DNA of 20,516 bases from an uncultured Mycoplasmatota bacterium (lineage in GTDB: Bacteria; Bacillota_I; Bacilli_A; RF39; UBA660): assembly GCA_900544625.1 (NCBI GenBank), contig UQVR01000021.1, forward strand, positions 1-20,516, in the 5' to 3' direction. The stretch's first letter is position 1. Each line of letters starts with the position of its first letter. Below, in pieces: positions 13,213-20,292 of the stretch. Below the pieces are notes generated by a model, which was given only the letters and a program-made list of their open reading frames with translations, searched no databases and was not told the DNA's origin. Position numbers and translations under genes: made by a program.

Positions 13213-13803
13213 TTTCTTTGAATAAATTACTATTCCTGTAAAACCAATAATAAGAATTCCAAATACTACGCCAATTATTATTCCATCACTTGAGCTTGTT
13301 AAACTTCCGCCTTTGCAGGTAATTCCAGCAATGCTACAAGCATCCGTGAATGTTTTTTCTGTTACTTCTAGATTATCTTTCTTAATCTTTTCTGCTACAA
13401 TATCAGTATAATTTTCATCTTGATATGCTTTTAAGGCTTCATCTATTATTCTTTTTCCAACGCTTTCATCCCAACCTAGAACATGATAAGTATCGCCAAT
13501 TATTACTAACGGAACATATCCCGGATCTTCTCCGACTTGTTTAGCAATATCATTTGATAATGTTGAATTGACTTTATCATTATTAGTTTGATATGTAACT
13601 ATTTCAAAATAATCTTCATATATATTATATTTATTACTAAAATATTCAATTAGATTGTGGCAATTATGACAAGTACTACTCCAAAACAAATATACTTTTA
13701 CTTTTTCGTGATCTGTTTTTTCAGGTAATTTCGTCTTTGCACCTACACCTGGTATTAATAATATACTTAATACCGTTAGTATTGTTACAAGTATTTTTTT
13801 CAT
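13204..13803 (-). CDS. Membrane-anchored thioredoxin-fold protein with CHNC motif
   Basis: This is a 199-residue predicted extracytoplasmic redox protein. It has an N-terminal signal-like helix (1-22), then VKVYLFWSSTCHNCHNL, a thioredoxin-type strand plus CxxC site (C45-C48). A cis-proline-type YVPLVIIGD follows about 50 residues later, and a C-terminal membrane segment (about 175-195) ends SKKKI. Two further cysteines (DACSIAGITC) lie before the membrane segment and might form a second redox pair. It is a paralogue of the gene 5 nt upstream, sharing KLPEKTDHE and EALKAYQDENYTDIV-type segments. Partner and direction (oxidase, reductase or electron carrier) cannot be decided. Confidence 0.7.
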   Translation of the reverse strand: MKKILVTILTVLSILLIPGVGAKTKLPEKTDHEKVKVYLFWSSTCHNCHNLIEYFSNKYNIYEDYFEIVTYQTNNDKVNSTLSNDIAKQVGEDPGYVPLVIIGDTYHVLGWDESVGKRIIDEALKAYQDENYTDIVAEKIKKDNLEVTEKTFTDACSIAGITCKGGSLTSSSDGIIIGVVFGILIIGFTGIVIYSKKKI

Positions 13804-13808
13804 AGCGC

Positions 13809-14450
13809 CTACTTTCTAGATAATACTACTAAACCTGCAAAACCTAGAATTATTACACCAAATACTATGGCAATAACAGCTTCGTCTGAAAGGCCTTTTT
13901 TTGCACTGTGATTTTCATAGACTTCAGTAATATCTGTTTTAGTATATTCATCCTTTACAGATATACTTTCTTCTTTTGCAGCTTGAGCAATTGTTTCTGC
14001 TTTTGGACTTAAATTATTGTCTTTTATCGCTTTTTTTACTATATCAGTATAGTTTTCATCTTGATATGCTTTTAGAGCAGCTTTAATTATTTCTTCCCCA
14101 GATTTTTCTCCGAATCCCATTAACTTGTAATCATCTCCGACAACAATAAATGGTACACTTCCATTTTCTTCTTCACCTACTATTTTTTTAACCGCTAACA
14201 TAAGTTTTTGATTAGTAGAATTATTCCAAGATTCATATGCCGCGATTTGGAAATAATCTTCATAATCTTTAAACTTATCTGAAAAATAAGTTAAAAAGTC
14301 ATAACAATGTGAACAACCTGCTCCACGAAATAAATAAACTTTTACTATTTCATGATCTGTTTTTTCTGGAAGTTTTATTTTAGCAGCTTTAACATTTGTT
14401 GCAAATAAAACTCCAACTATACTTATTAATAATAATATATACTTCTTCAT
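13809..14450 (-). CDS. Membrane-anchored thioredoxin-fold protein with CSHC motif
   Basis: This 213-residue paralogue of the downstream gene has the same plan. A signal helix (1-22) is followed by KLPEKTDHEIVKVYLFRGAGCSHC with its CxxC site at C46-C49, the cis-proline strand SVPFIVVGDD, an AYQDENYTDIV helix, a linker, and a C-terminal membrane segment (about 190-210). It lacks the extra cysteine pair seen in the other copy. It starts 18 nt after the hydrogenase stop with GGAGGG upstream, so it is cotranscribed. The tandem pair probably arose by duplication. Whether these proteins serve the hydrogenase or general thiol chemistry is open. Confidence 0.7.
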   Translation of the reverse strand: MKKYILLLISIVGVLFATNVKAAKIKLPEKTDHEIVKVYLFRGAGCSHCYDFLTYFSDKFKDYEDYFQIAAYESWNNSTNQKLMLAVKKIVGEEENGSVPFIVVGDDYKLMGFGEKSGEEIIKAALKAYQDENYTDIVKKAIKDNNLSPKAETIAQAAKEESISVKDEYTKTDITEVYENHSAKKGLSDEAVIAIVFGVIILGFAGLVVLSRK

Positions 14451-14468
14451 TTTTCCCTCCGATATTTA

Positions 14469-15725
14469 TTATACTTTGTTTGTTTCATTTTGTATAGTCT
14501 TTTTTGAAATATGTTTAGTATGAAGTTCTAAATCATTTTTACTTATATACGATATATATGCATCTTGAATTTTTGAACTCATATATGCTTCTTTTATGTT
14601 TTCTTTGCTATCACTTTTATATAAGCTATCACTTCTACTTTTTCTAATGTCCTTCATATCTTTAATGGCTCCGAGTGGTTGACCTGCCCCACCAACACAT
14701 CCGCCTGGACAAGCCATAACTTCAACAAAATCATATTTCTTTAGTTCTTCGTATTTTTCAATTACTGTTGATATCTTGTTAACAACGGCAACTTTTAAAT
14801 AATATTTGCCAAGATCTATTGTTGTACTTTTAAAATCTTCTTCTTTACGAATTTCATCTAAATGATATAACTTAATCGGTGCTTTTTTACCATTAATCAT
14901 ATAATATGCGGTTCTTATAACTGCCTCAGTTACACCACCGGATGCACCAAATATTAAACCACTTGATGATGACTTACCCACTAATGAATCGAATTCTTCG
15001 TCTTTTAAATTACAAAAATCTATATTTGATTCTCTGATTAACATTGATAACTCTCTAGTAGTTATAGAAATATCAGTTTCTGGATAATACATCTTTTCTG
15101 TCTTCTTTGCTACACACGGAGCAATTGAAACTGTTATTATCTTTTCTTTAGGTATTTCATACATCTCTGAAAAATACGATTTTACCATTATTGCTTCCAT
15201 TGCTATTGGGCTTTTACAAGTACTTAAATAATCTAAATCTTCTTGGTGATATTTTCTCATATATAAAACCCATGATGGACAACAACTAGTAAATAAAGGA
15301 GTTTTTTTATGTTTAAGTCTTTCTGCTAGTTCACTTGCTTCTTCCATTATTGTAATGTCTGCCCCAAATGTTGTATCAAAGACATAATTAAAACCAATAT
15401 TTCTTAGAGCACTAACCATTTTTCCCTCAAGAAATGTTCCTTCTGGAAAACCAAATTCATCCCCGATTGCTACTCTAACTGCTGGTGCTGTAAAGGCTAC
15501 TACAACATAATCAGTATCATTAATATAATTAAGAACTTTTTTATAATCATATTTTGGTATTAATGCCCCACTTGGACACGTTAAAATACATTGGCCACAA
15601 TTAATACAATCATCAGTTAGATTATTTATACTATTACATGTTTTTTTACACATTCCACAATTAATACATTTTTCTTCAATTCTATCTATACTCACATTGT
15701 TAGGCTTTATTTCAATTCTATTCAT
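14469..15725 (-). CDS. Compact [FeFe] hydrogenase (two [4Fe-4S] clusters plus H-domain)
   Basis: This 418-residue cytosolic iron-only hydrogenase-like protein would exchange electrons between ferredoxin-type donors and protons/H2. Two [4Fe-4S] motifs lie at C20/C23/C26/C30 and C40/C43/C46/C50. The three H-cluster signatures follow: TSCCPSW (146-152, keeping the proton-transfer cysteine of catalytic enzymes), APCVAKKTE (about 202-210, with Ala instead of the usual Met before PC) and EVMACPGGCVGGAGQP (335-350). The STCKSP segment (168-173) also matches. It ends with a short small-subunit-like tail. The start overlaps the regulator's stop by one base (TAATG), with AAAGGTGA upstream. No hydE, hydF or hydG maturase lies in the window. 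A sensory or other non-catalytic role is possible. Confidence 0.88.
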   Translation of the reverse strand: MNRIEIKPNNVSIDRIEEKCINCGMCKKTCNSINNLTDDCINCGQCILTCPSGALIPKYDYKKVLNYINDTDYVVVAFTAPAVRVAIGDEFGFPEGTFLEGKMVSALRNIGFNYVFDTTFGADITIMEEASELAERLKHKKTPLFTSCCPSWVLYMRKYHQEDLDYLSTCKSPIAMEAIMVKSYFSEMYEIPKEKIITVSIAPCVAKKTEKMYYPETDISITTRELSMLIRESNIDFCNLKDEEFDSLVGKSSSSGLIFGASGGVTEAVIRTAYYMINGKKAPIKLYHLDEIRKEEDFKSTTIDLGKYYLKVAVVNKISTVIEKYEELKKYDFVEVMACPGGCVGGAGQPLGAIKDMKDIRKSRSDSLYKSDSKENIKEAYMSSKIQDAYISYISKNDLELHTKHISKKTIQNETNKV

Positions 15726-16279
15726 TATTCACCTTTAACTAATATTTTATAAAATTTAACTAGCTTTACTAGAATTTCTTGTTCTTCTATTTTTATTTCA
15801 TTCGTAGCAATTAATGTTGCTAAACCATTGGCATATAACCACATATTCATAAATAAATTTTTTGCTTCTTCGAAACTATATCCATGTTTATTAACAAGAT
15901 TTATTATTGCGCCTTGATTCCATTTTTCATCTAAAACATTTTCTATAGTTTTCCATTTTAAATTATTACTTAAAAATAAGCTAATAAATAAATTTTTATA
16001 TTCTTGGGCAAATTCGACATAGGCAATACATAATGTTAACAATGCTTTTTTAGAATCTATTCTGCTTGTTAAAAATTCATCATATTGGTGTGATATTTCT
16101 TTATAAATATCTTCTTTAATTTCGTCCATATTACTATATATACGATATAGTGGTTTTGTAGATACTCCGAGAGATGCCGCTAGACTTCGAGCGTTTATGC
16201 TATCCCATCCCTTTTCATTTACCATTTTTACTGCAACTTTTACAATTCTATCTTTTGATAATTCTACTACCGCTGGCAT
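15725..16279 (-). CDS. TetR/AcrR-family regulator of the hydrogenase operon
   Basis: This 184-residue regulator has an N-terminal TetR helix-turn-helix (about 8-50: IVKVAVKMVNEKGWDSINARSLAASLGVSTKPLYRIYSNMDE) and an all-helical C-terminal ligand-binding region. TetR_C-like text such as YKNLFISLFLS and a final NGLATLIATN helix is visible. It is the first gene of the operon and overlaps the hydrogenase start by one base. An upstream palindrome is a likely operator, so it probably represses itself and the hydrogenase. The GAGGTGGATG region supplies the ribosome site. The signal is unknown. Confidence 0.85.
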   Translation of the reverse strand: MPAVVELSKDRIVKVAVKMVNEKGWDSINARSLAASLGVSTKPLYRIYSNMDEIKEDIYKEISHQYDEFLTSRIDSKKALLTLCIAYVEFAQEYKNLFISLFLSNNLKWKTIENVLDEKWNQGAIINLVNKHGYSFEEAKNLFMNMWLYANGLATLIATNEIKIEEQEILVKLVKFYKILVKGE

Positions 16280-16301
16280 ACATCCACCTCACTTTAATTG
16301 T

Positions 16302-16331
16302 TTACCTATGGTAACTTATGTTTCTATTATA
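16302..16331 (-). promoter_or_regulatory. Promoter -10 box and palindromic operator of the hydrogenase operon
   Basis: A TATAAT -10 box lies at 16326-16331 on the minus strand with only a poor -35 (TTTTCC at 17 bp). The palindrome TTACC-TAT-GGTAA at 16302-16314 falls just downstream of the predicted start, a good position for repression by the TetR-type protein. The weak -35 box would suit an inducible promoter. Confidence 0.5.
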
Positions 16332-16373
16332 TCACAATGATATTTTAAGGAAAAGTATTTTTTATAAATTTCA

Positions 16374-16528
16374 GAACAAAACTTATATTTCTAACGAAAT
16401 TCAAGTATCTGTGTTACCTCGTGGTAACACTTTTTTGGTTTCACTGAAAACCTAAGTATCTCCACAGACCAACTTTGGATGGTCGCCACTCAACTTTTTT
16501 TATTTTGTTCTTTTTCTATATTAAATAA
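16374..16528 (-). ncRNA. Right end / omega-RNA region of the tnpB remnant (repeat copy 2)
   Basis: This segment directly follows the tnpB stop codon on the minus strand and is about 90% identical to 12951-13106. It contains the hairpins GACCA/TGGTC, GGTTT/AAACC, GTGTTACC/GGTAACAC (16411-16430) and the terminal stem CTTGAATTTC/GAAATATAAG with one mismatch (16382-16405), then TTTTGTTC. IS200/IS605-family right ends carry such subterminal hairpins, and TnpB guide RNAs (omega-RNAs) derive from exactly this 3' region. No separate promoter is evident; transcription would come from tnpB, now broken. Confidence 0.6.
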
Positions 16529-16890
16529 CTTTTCATATATATTTTTAATCCTTCAAACATTATATTTATACTTGCATTTATACCTCTATCATGTATTAAT
16601 CCACATCTTGGACATACCCCTTTTCTTACACTTAAATTCTTTACTTTTTCATTTTTAAATCCACATTTATTACAATTTTGATTACTTTGGATAATATTTA
16701 TTTATCTCAATTACTTTTTTACCTAACCATTTTGATTTGTATTTTAGGACTCACGCAAATTTATTAATTGGTATGTTTTTAAGTGTTTTGCTATTTTTTA
16801 GGACTTGATACATACTTTTAACATCTAAGTTTTTAATCGATTTGATGTCATCTTCTTTTATTATTTTATTTACAAACCAAAGTATAACCT
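16516..16890 (-). pseudogene. tnpB: tnpB remnant (IS200/IS605-type RNA-guided nuclease), 3' end only
   Basis: Minus-strand translation gives the C-terminal third of TnpB. In order it reads NLDVKSM, LKYKSKWLGKKVIEINKYYP, a zinc finger (CNKCG ... RKGVCPRCG), then HDRGINASINI, and ends at TAG (16516-16518). The usual motif is HDRDxNAAxNI, so a highly conserved Asp is Gly here. There is an in-frame TGA at 16751-16753, and a frameshift near 16687-16690 separates the YYP segment from the zinc finger. Everything upstream of about 16890 is missing: full TnpB has roughly 350-450 residues and only about 120 remain. No tnpA or left end is visible. The gene is dead, and its left boundary abuts the terminator of the symporter gene. 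Confidence 0.85.
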
Positions 16891-16899
16891 GTACAAAAA

Positions 16900-16927
16900 A
16901 AATTTGCAAAGTAAGATTTGCAAATTT
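16900..16927 (-). terminator. Terminator of the symporter gene
   Basis: The minus-strand stem AAATTTGC / GCAAATTT, 8 bp with a 12-nt loop, is followed by a run of T, just after the symporter stop. Confidence 0.7.
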
Positions 16928-16932
16928 TTTTC

Positions 16933-18174
16933 TTATTTCTTTTCAATCCAATTTTTGCCTTCGACAGTTCTTGCAACTAACATAGCTGATGCTGAATCTC
17001 CGACAACATTTAAAAGCGTTGCTGGGGCATCAATAATAGTTGCTATGATAGTTAAGATTGGTAAGGCCGCTACATTATAGTTCATCATAGTTAAAATTAA
17101 CATTTCACTTATTGTGCCACCACCAATAGGTACTGCAGTTACTAATAAAGTTGCAAGTAAAGCAATTCCAAGCACTTTAGATATATCCCCAAAAGTTGAA
17201 AGTGAAGTTCCAAATAAACTAACTAAAAACATTATTTTAAATACACTTCCTATACATGAACCATCTTTATGAAAACTTGTTCCTAATGAAACTGTAGTTT
17301 CAGCAATATCTGTTGGAACTCCTATTTTCTTAGTACATTCTATATTTACTGGTACGCTTGCAGCTGATGAACACGTTCCTAAGCTAGTTAAAGCTGATGG
17401 AATTATATTTTTCCAAAATGCTTTAACACCTTTTTTTCCAGCAGCTATAAAAGCATAGAGAGTATAAAATAATGCCATAAATACAAGACATACTATTGTA
17501 TAAATTACAAAAGTTTTTAAAAAACCAATTGCTATCGTACTACCTAAAGTTCCTACCAAACTAGCAAAATAGCAACCCAGTCCTATCGGAGCATAATACA
17601 TTATTATTTCAACTAATTTGTACATTACTTCACTAAATGAATCAAATAGTTCAGCAATCTTTCTTCCTTTTGCTCCAGCTTTATTTATAGCTAAGCCAAA
17701 TAACACCGACATTATTATTAAAGCAATTAAATTGTTTGTTGATAAAAGTCCTGCAAATGAATTAGTTGATAATACATTTACTGTTCTTTCTAAAATATTT
17801 AGTTCTATATCTTCTTTTACTGTATTGTCAAAAACTTCCTTAATAGCATCGGTATCATTAGGATTTACTAAATTAGTAAAAGATGTTGTTAAAAAACCAA
17901 ATAATACCGCGATAATAGATGTTATTAAAAATATTATTATTGTACTGGTTAATATTTTACTTAACCTTTTCTTTTCATTCATTTTAGAAATGGATGATGT
18001 GATTGTAAAGAATATTAAAGGAACAATTATTACTAAAAGTAGATTTAAAAACAGATCTCCTAGAGGTTTTACCACTTGGGCTTTTTCTTTAAATACTAAT
18101 CCACATATTACACCAATAATTACCATACCTAAGAGTATTAATGTTCCTTTATAGTTTTTAATAATTTTTTTCAT
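16933..18174 (-). CDS. Dicarboxylate/amino acid:cation symporter (DAACS family)
   Basis: This 413-residue secondary transporter of the GltP/GltPh fold uses a Na+ or H+ gradient to import small carboxylates or amino acids. About eight hydrophobic segments are visible, with the serine-rich hairpin-1 motif SLGTCSSAASVPVN and the hairpin-2 region IPIGGGTISE-like (VPIGGGTISE). The substrate helix reads IDAPATLLNVVGD. Aligned by eye with GltPh, the arginine that binds the side-chain carboxylate of acidic substrates (R397) is alanine (A385 here), while the Asp, Asn and Asp positions around it are kept. This points to a neutral amino acid or another substrate rather than glutamate/aspartate. AGGAGG lies before the ATG. 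It is a single-gene unit with its own promoter and terminator. Confidence 0.88.
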   Translation of the reverse strand: MKKIIKNYKGTLILLGMVIIGVICGLVFKEKAQVVKPLGDLFLNLLLVIIVPLIFFTITSSISKMNEKKRLSKILTSTIIIFLITSIIAVLFGFLTTSFTNLVNPNDTDAIKEVFDNTVKEDIELNILERTVNVLSTNSFAGLLSTNNLIALIIMSVLFGLAINKAGAKGRKIAELFDSFSEVMYKLVEIIMYYAPIGLGCYFASLVGTLGSTIAIGFLKTFVIYTIVCLVFMALFYTLYAFIAAGKKGVKAFWKNIIPSALTSLGTCSSAASVPVNIECTKKIGVPTDIAETTVSLGTSFHKDGSCIGSVFKIMFLVSLFGTSLSTFGDISKVLGIALLATLLVTAVPIGGGTISEMLILTMMNYNVAALPILTIIATIIDAPATLLNVVGDSASAMLVARTVEGKNWIEKK

Positions 18175-18243
18175 TTATCCTCCTTTATAAAATTATTAAA
18201 AGTTTAGACATATTTCCTAGGCATTCCTCCTTTTATTATCCTT

Positions 18244-18272
18244 ATCTTATCATATTCTATTTTATTCGTCAA
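18244..18272 (-). promoter_or_regulatory. Promoter of the symporter gene
   Basis: Minus-strand TTGACG (18267-18272), 17 bp, TAAGAT (18244-18249). It leaves a leader of about 60 nt before the ATG at 18174. Confidence 0.7.
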
Positions 18273-18286
18273 AAATTAGAACAAAA

Positions 18287-18308
18287 AAAGTGCCAAACTT
18301 GACACTTT
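18287..18308 (-). terminator. Terminator of the signal peptidase gene
   Basis: The minus-strand stem AAAGTGTCA / TGGCACTTT, 9 bp with one G-T pair and an AGTT loop, runs into seven T. It overlaps the stop codon. Confidence 0.8.
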
Positions 18309-19209
18309 ACTTTAATGATGGCAAATCAAAATCATCATCGTCTTCATCGTCATAGAAATCCATCACCTTTTTTTTACTTTCAGGAACAAATATTTCTTCT
18401 TTTTCATCTTTTAAGATTATAGGCTGTTCTTGAACTTCATTTTTTGGTAAAATTGGTTGTTCTAAAATTACTTCTTGTGGAATGATTATTTGTTTTGGAA
18501 TTTCTTCTTTAGTAATAATTGGTTGATCAATAGTTTCATCTTTTGGAGTATAAGGTAATAGTTTCCTTTTTTTAAATGATATTAAAGGTCTATTTAAAAA
18601 CTTACTAAATTTTCCTTTACCATTATCGCTTTTTAATCTTATTATTTTAAGAATATCCTTAATTATAACATATAAGGCTGGTACTAAAACACAAAATAAC
18701 CATCCTGTTTTTGTAGCTAAGAATGCTTGTGCTCTTCCAAGTTGTGGTATTCTTAATGCGACTTTACCTACGATACTTTTAAATTCTACATCTACCCCAT
18801 CATCTACAAGGTTAAAATCTCCTTTTGTTCTATAATGATAGTTTCCATCAGCGTCTTTACTAACCGCTATTACACGATGGGTGATGGTTCCACCATGGAC
18901 CCCTGGTATACTTGAATTAAAAGTTATAACATCGTTTATTTTAATATCTTCTGGTTTATCTACTTTTACATCAATTACTACATCATATACATTGATATTC
19001 GGAGTCATACTTGGTGTAATTATTGTATATAACGAAAATTTAGGTTCATGACCACTACCTTTTGCGACGTAAATTCTAACTGCTATGAAATAGTATACTA
19101 GTGCTATCATAACAAGCATAAGCAAAGTAAAAACAGTCCAACTGACTATAGTTGAAAGAAATTTCAAGATTTCCCGAAAATTAGACTTCTTTTTTACTTC
19201 GGAGTTCAT
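18307..19209 (-). CDS. Signal peptidase I, ER/SipW type, with repeat-containing tail
   Basis: This membrane serine protease would remove signal peptides from exported proteins. A membrane segment (about 22-45) is followed by the catalytic serine in ITPSMTP (S67). Instead of the bacterial lysine, a histidine lies in GTITHRVIAV (H111), the Ser-His layout of SipW, archaeal and ER signal peptidases. GDFN and the IVGKV strand also match, and a second membrane segment lies at about 168-188. A cytoplasmic tail of about 110 residues follows: basic to about residue 220, then about five tandem 11-residue repeats (227-281, pattern xxQPIIxKxEx), and an acidic end with six consecutive D/E residues. SipW-type enzymes usually serve a few dedicated substrates; none is adjacent. 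A TTGCTA-17-TATAAT promoter precedes it. Confidence 0.88.
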   Translation of the reverse strand: MNSEVKKKSNFREILKFLSTIVSWTVFTLLMLVMIALVYYFIAVRIYVAKGSGHEPKFSLYTIITPSMTPNINVYDVVIDVKVDKPEDIKINDVITFNSSIPGVHGGTITHRVIAVSKDADGNYHYRTKGDFNLVDDGVDVEFKSIVGKVALRIPQLGRAQAFLATKTGWLFCVLVPALYVIIKDILKIIRLKSDNGKGKFSKFLNRPLISFKKRKLLPYTPKDETIDQPIITKEEIPKQIIIPQEVILEQPILPKNEVQEQPIILKDEKEEIFVPESKKKVMDFYDDEDDDDFDLPSLK

Positions 19210-19233
19210 ATCACACTTCCCTTATTCTTTTTT

Positions 19234-19262
19234 ATTATATCCAAATATTTGACAAATAGCAA
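19234..19262 (-). promoter_or_regulatory. Promoter of the signal peptidase gene
   Basis: Minus-strand TTGCTA (19257-19262), 17 bp, TATAAT (19234-19239), 24 nt before the ATG at 19209. Confidence 0.6.
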
Positions 19263-19426
19263 TAAACATTGATAAATTTTTCGTAAAAAAAGATAAATAA
19301 ACTTTTTATGATATTAAGTCTTTTTTTTCAATTAAGGAATATAATACAACAAATTGCATAAAATTAAGTATAATTTATATTATTTACTTTACAAATAGAC
19401 AAAATTATATTAAAATAATTTTATCT

Positions 19427-19501
19427 GGAACCGTAGCCAAGTGGCTAAGGCGTGGGTCTGCAACACCCTGATCACCAGTTCGAATCTGGTCGGTTCCTCC
19501 A
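19427..19501 (+). tRNA. tRNA-Cys (anticodon GCA)
   Basis: A full cloverleaf is present. The acceptor stem GGAACCG pairs with CGGTTCC. The anticodon stem GGGT/ACCC closes the loop CTGCAAC with anticodon GCA, and the T arm carries TTCGAAT. The discriminator base is T, as expected for tRNA-Cys, and CCA is encoded (19499-19501). It is a lone tRNA; I see no convincing promoter within the AT-rich 200 bp upstream. Confidence 0.96.
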
Positions 19502-19510
19502 AATAAAATC

Positions 19511-19536
19511 AAAGCCTTTGAACCAAAGGCTTTTTT
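19511..19536 (+). terminator. Terminator after tRNA-Cys, probably bidirectional
   Basis: The perfect 9-bp stem AAAGCCTTT / AAAGGCTTT with a 5-nt loop is followed by a T-run on the plus strand. On the minus strand it lies about 10 nt beyond the S51 peptidase stop and may serve that gene too. Confidence 0.8.
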
Positions 19537-19545
19537 ATTTTAATA

Positions 19546-20277
19546 TTATAACTTTTTATTTAATCTTTGTTCACAATCAAACAAATTTATTTTTTCGCTT
19601 ACTCCATTTTTAAATACAAAATATGGCTTTGTACCTATCACTTGTACGCCTTCTTCTGAAATGTAAATGGCATCTTCTTCTGGAATAGCAATTACTTTGC
19701 CGATTTTTTCAGAATATTTTGTTATAGAGTCTGTAAACATTTTCATGCGTTCATTATTCTCTTCTTCAGTATATTTTGATTTCCTATTTGTATAATGTGG
19801 AAAAATAGATATTCCCGATAATACATCAAAGCCCTTCGTATCTTCTAGATTTACATCATTAGGATCCATACTGGCAATAATATTTATATCATAACCAAAT
19901 ATAACTGCTCCAGCACTTCCACCGATTACTACACCATCTTTATTGATATAATCTCTGATGTTTTTAAAAGCTCCACTTTCTTTTAGCCCTAATAGCAATT
20001 TATAAGTATTTCCACCACCAATAAATAAAGCTGAATAATCTTGTAAATTTCGTGAAGCAAGGTCTTCAAATGATTGTACCATTGAAATACCTGTTTTATC
20101 TACACTTTTTAATTCCTCGTTTATCCACTCAAAACAACCATCATATGGGTGTTCATTTTCATCCATAGCTAAAGGAATATATAGTATAGGTTTATTATGA
20201 TCAATAATCTCATTAAGTTTTTGATTGGCTAATGTATTTTGATCTCCAGATCCGCCACCACATAATATTAATTTCAT
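19546..20277 (-). CDS. Peptidase family S51 protein (dipeptidase E-like)
   Basis: This 243-residue cytosolic protein has the class I glutamine amidotransferase-like fold used by S51 peptidases such as PepE (aspartyl dipeptidase) and cyanophycinase. The opening strand LILCGGGSG is followed by the GGGNTYKLL loop (87-95), the nucleophile elbow GGSAGA with Ser121, and a catalytic-type His161 in FPHY. The late strand AIPEEDAIYI also matches. The family length (about 230-250) fits. It cleaves Asp-X type dipeptides if it is a true PepE, but the exact specificity is not certain. It starts 15 nt after the stop of the upstream gene with AGAAGG before the ATG, so the two are probably cotranscribed. Confidence 0.85.
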   Translation of the reverse strand: MKLILCGGGSGDQNTLANQKLNEIIDHNKPILYIPLAMDENEHPYDGCFEWINEELKSVDKTGISMVQSFEDLASRNLQDYSALFIGGGNTYKLLLGLKESGAFKNIRDYINKDGVVIGGSAGAVIFGYDINIIASMDPNDVNLEDTKGFDVLSGISIFPHYTNRKSKYTEEENNERMKMFTDSITKYSEKIGKVIAIPEEDAIYISEEGVQVIGTKPYFVFKNGVSEKINLFDCEQRLNKKL

Positions 20278-20292
20278 TTATTTATTACCTTC

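Noticed and set aside
16302..16314. Link between the TTACC/GGTAA operator palindrome and the GTTACC/GGTAAC stem of the nearby repeat
   Set aside because: The shared core is short and spacers differ (3 against 4 nt); probably coincidence, although TetR binding to the repeat cannot be excluded.
17618..18154. 178-codon plus-strand open frame over the symporter gene
   Set aside because: Shadow of the DAACS gene; no promoter or ribosome binding site.
18204..18224. Six-codon upstream open frame in the symporter leader (minus strand)
   Set aside because: Its AGGAGG is only about 1-2 nt from the ATG, too close for initiation, and the codons suggest no attenuation.
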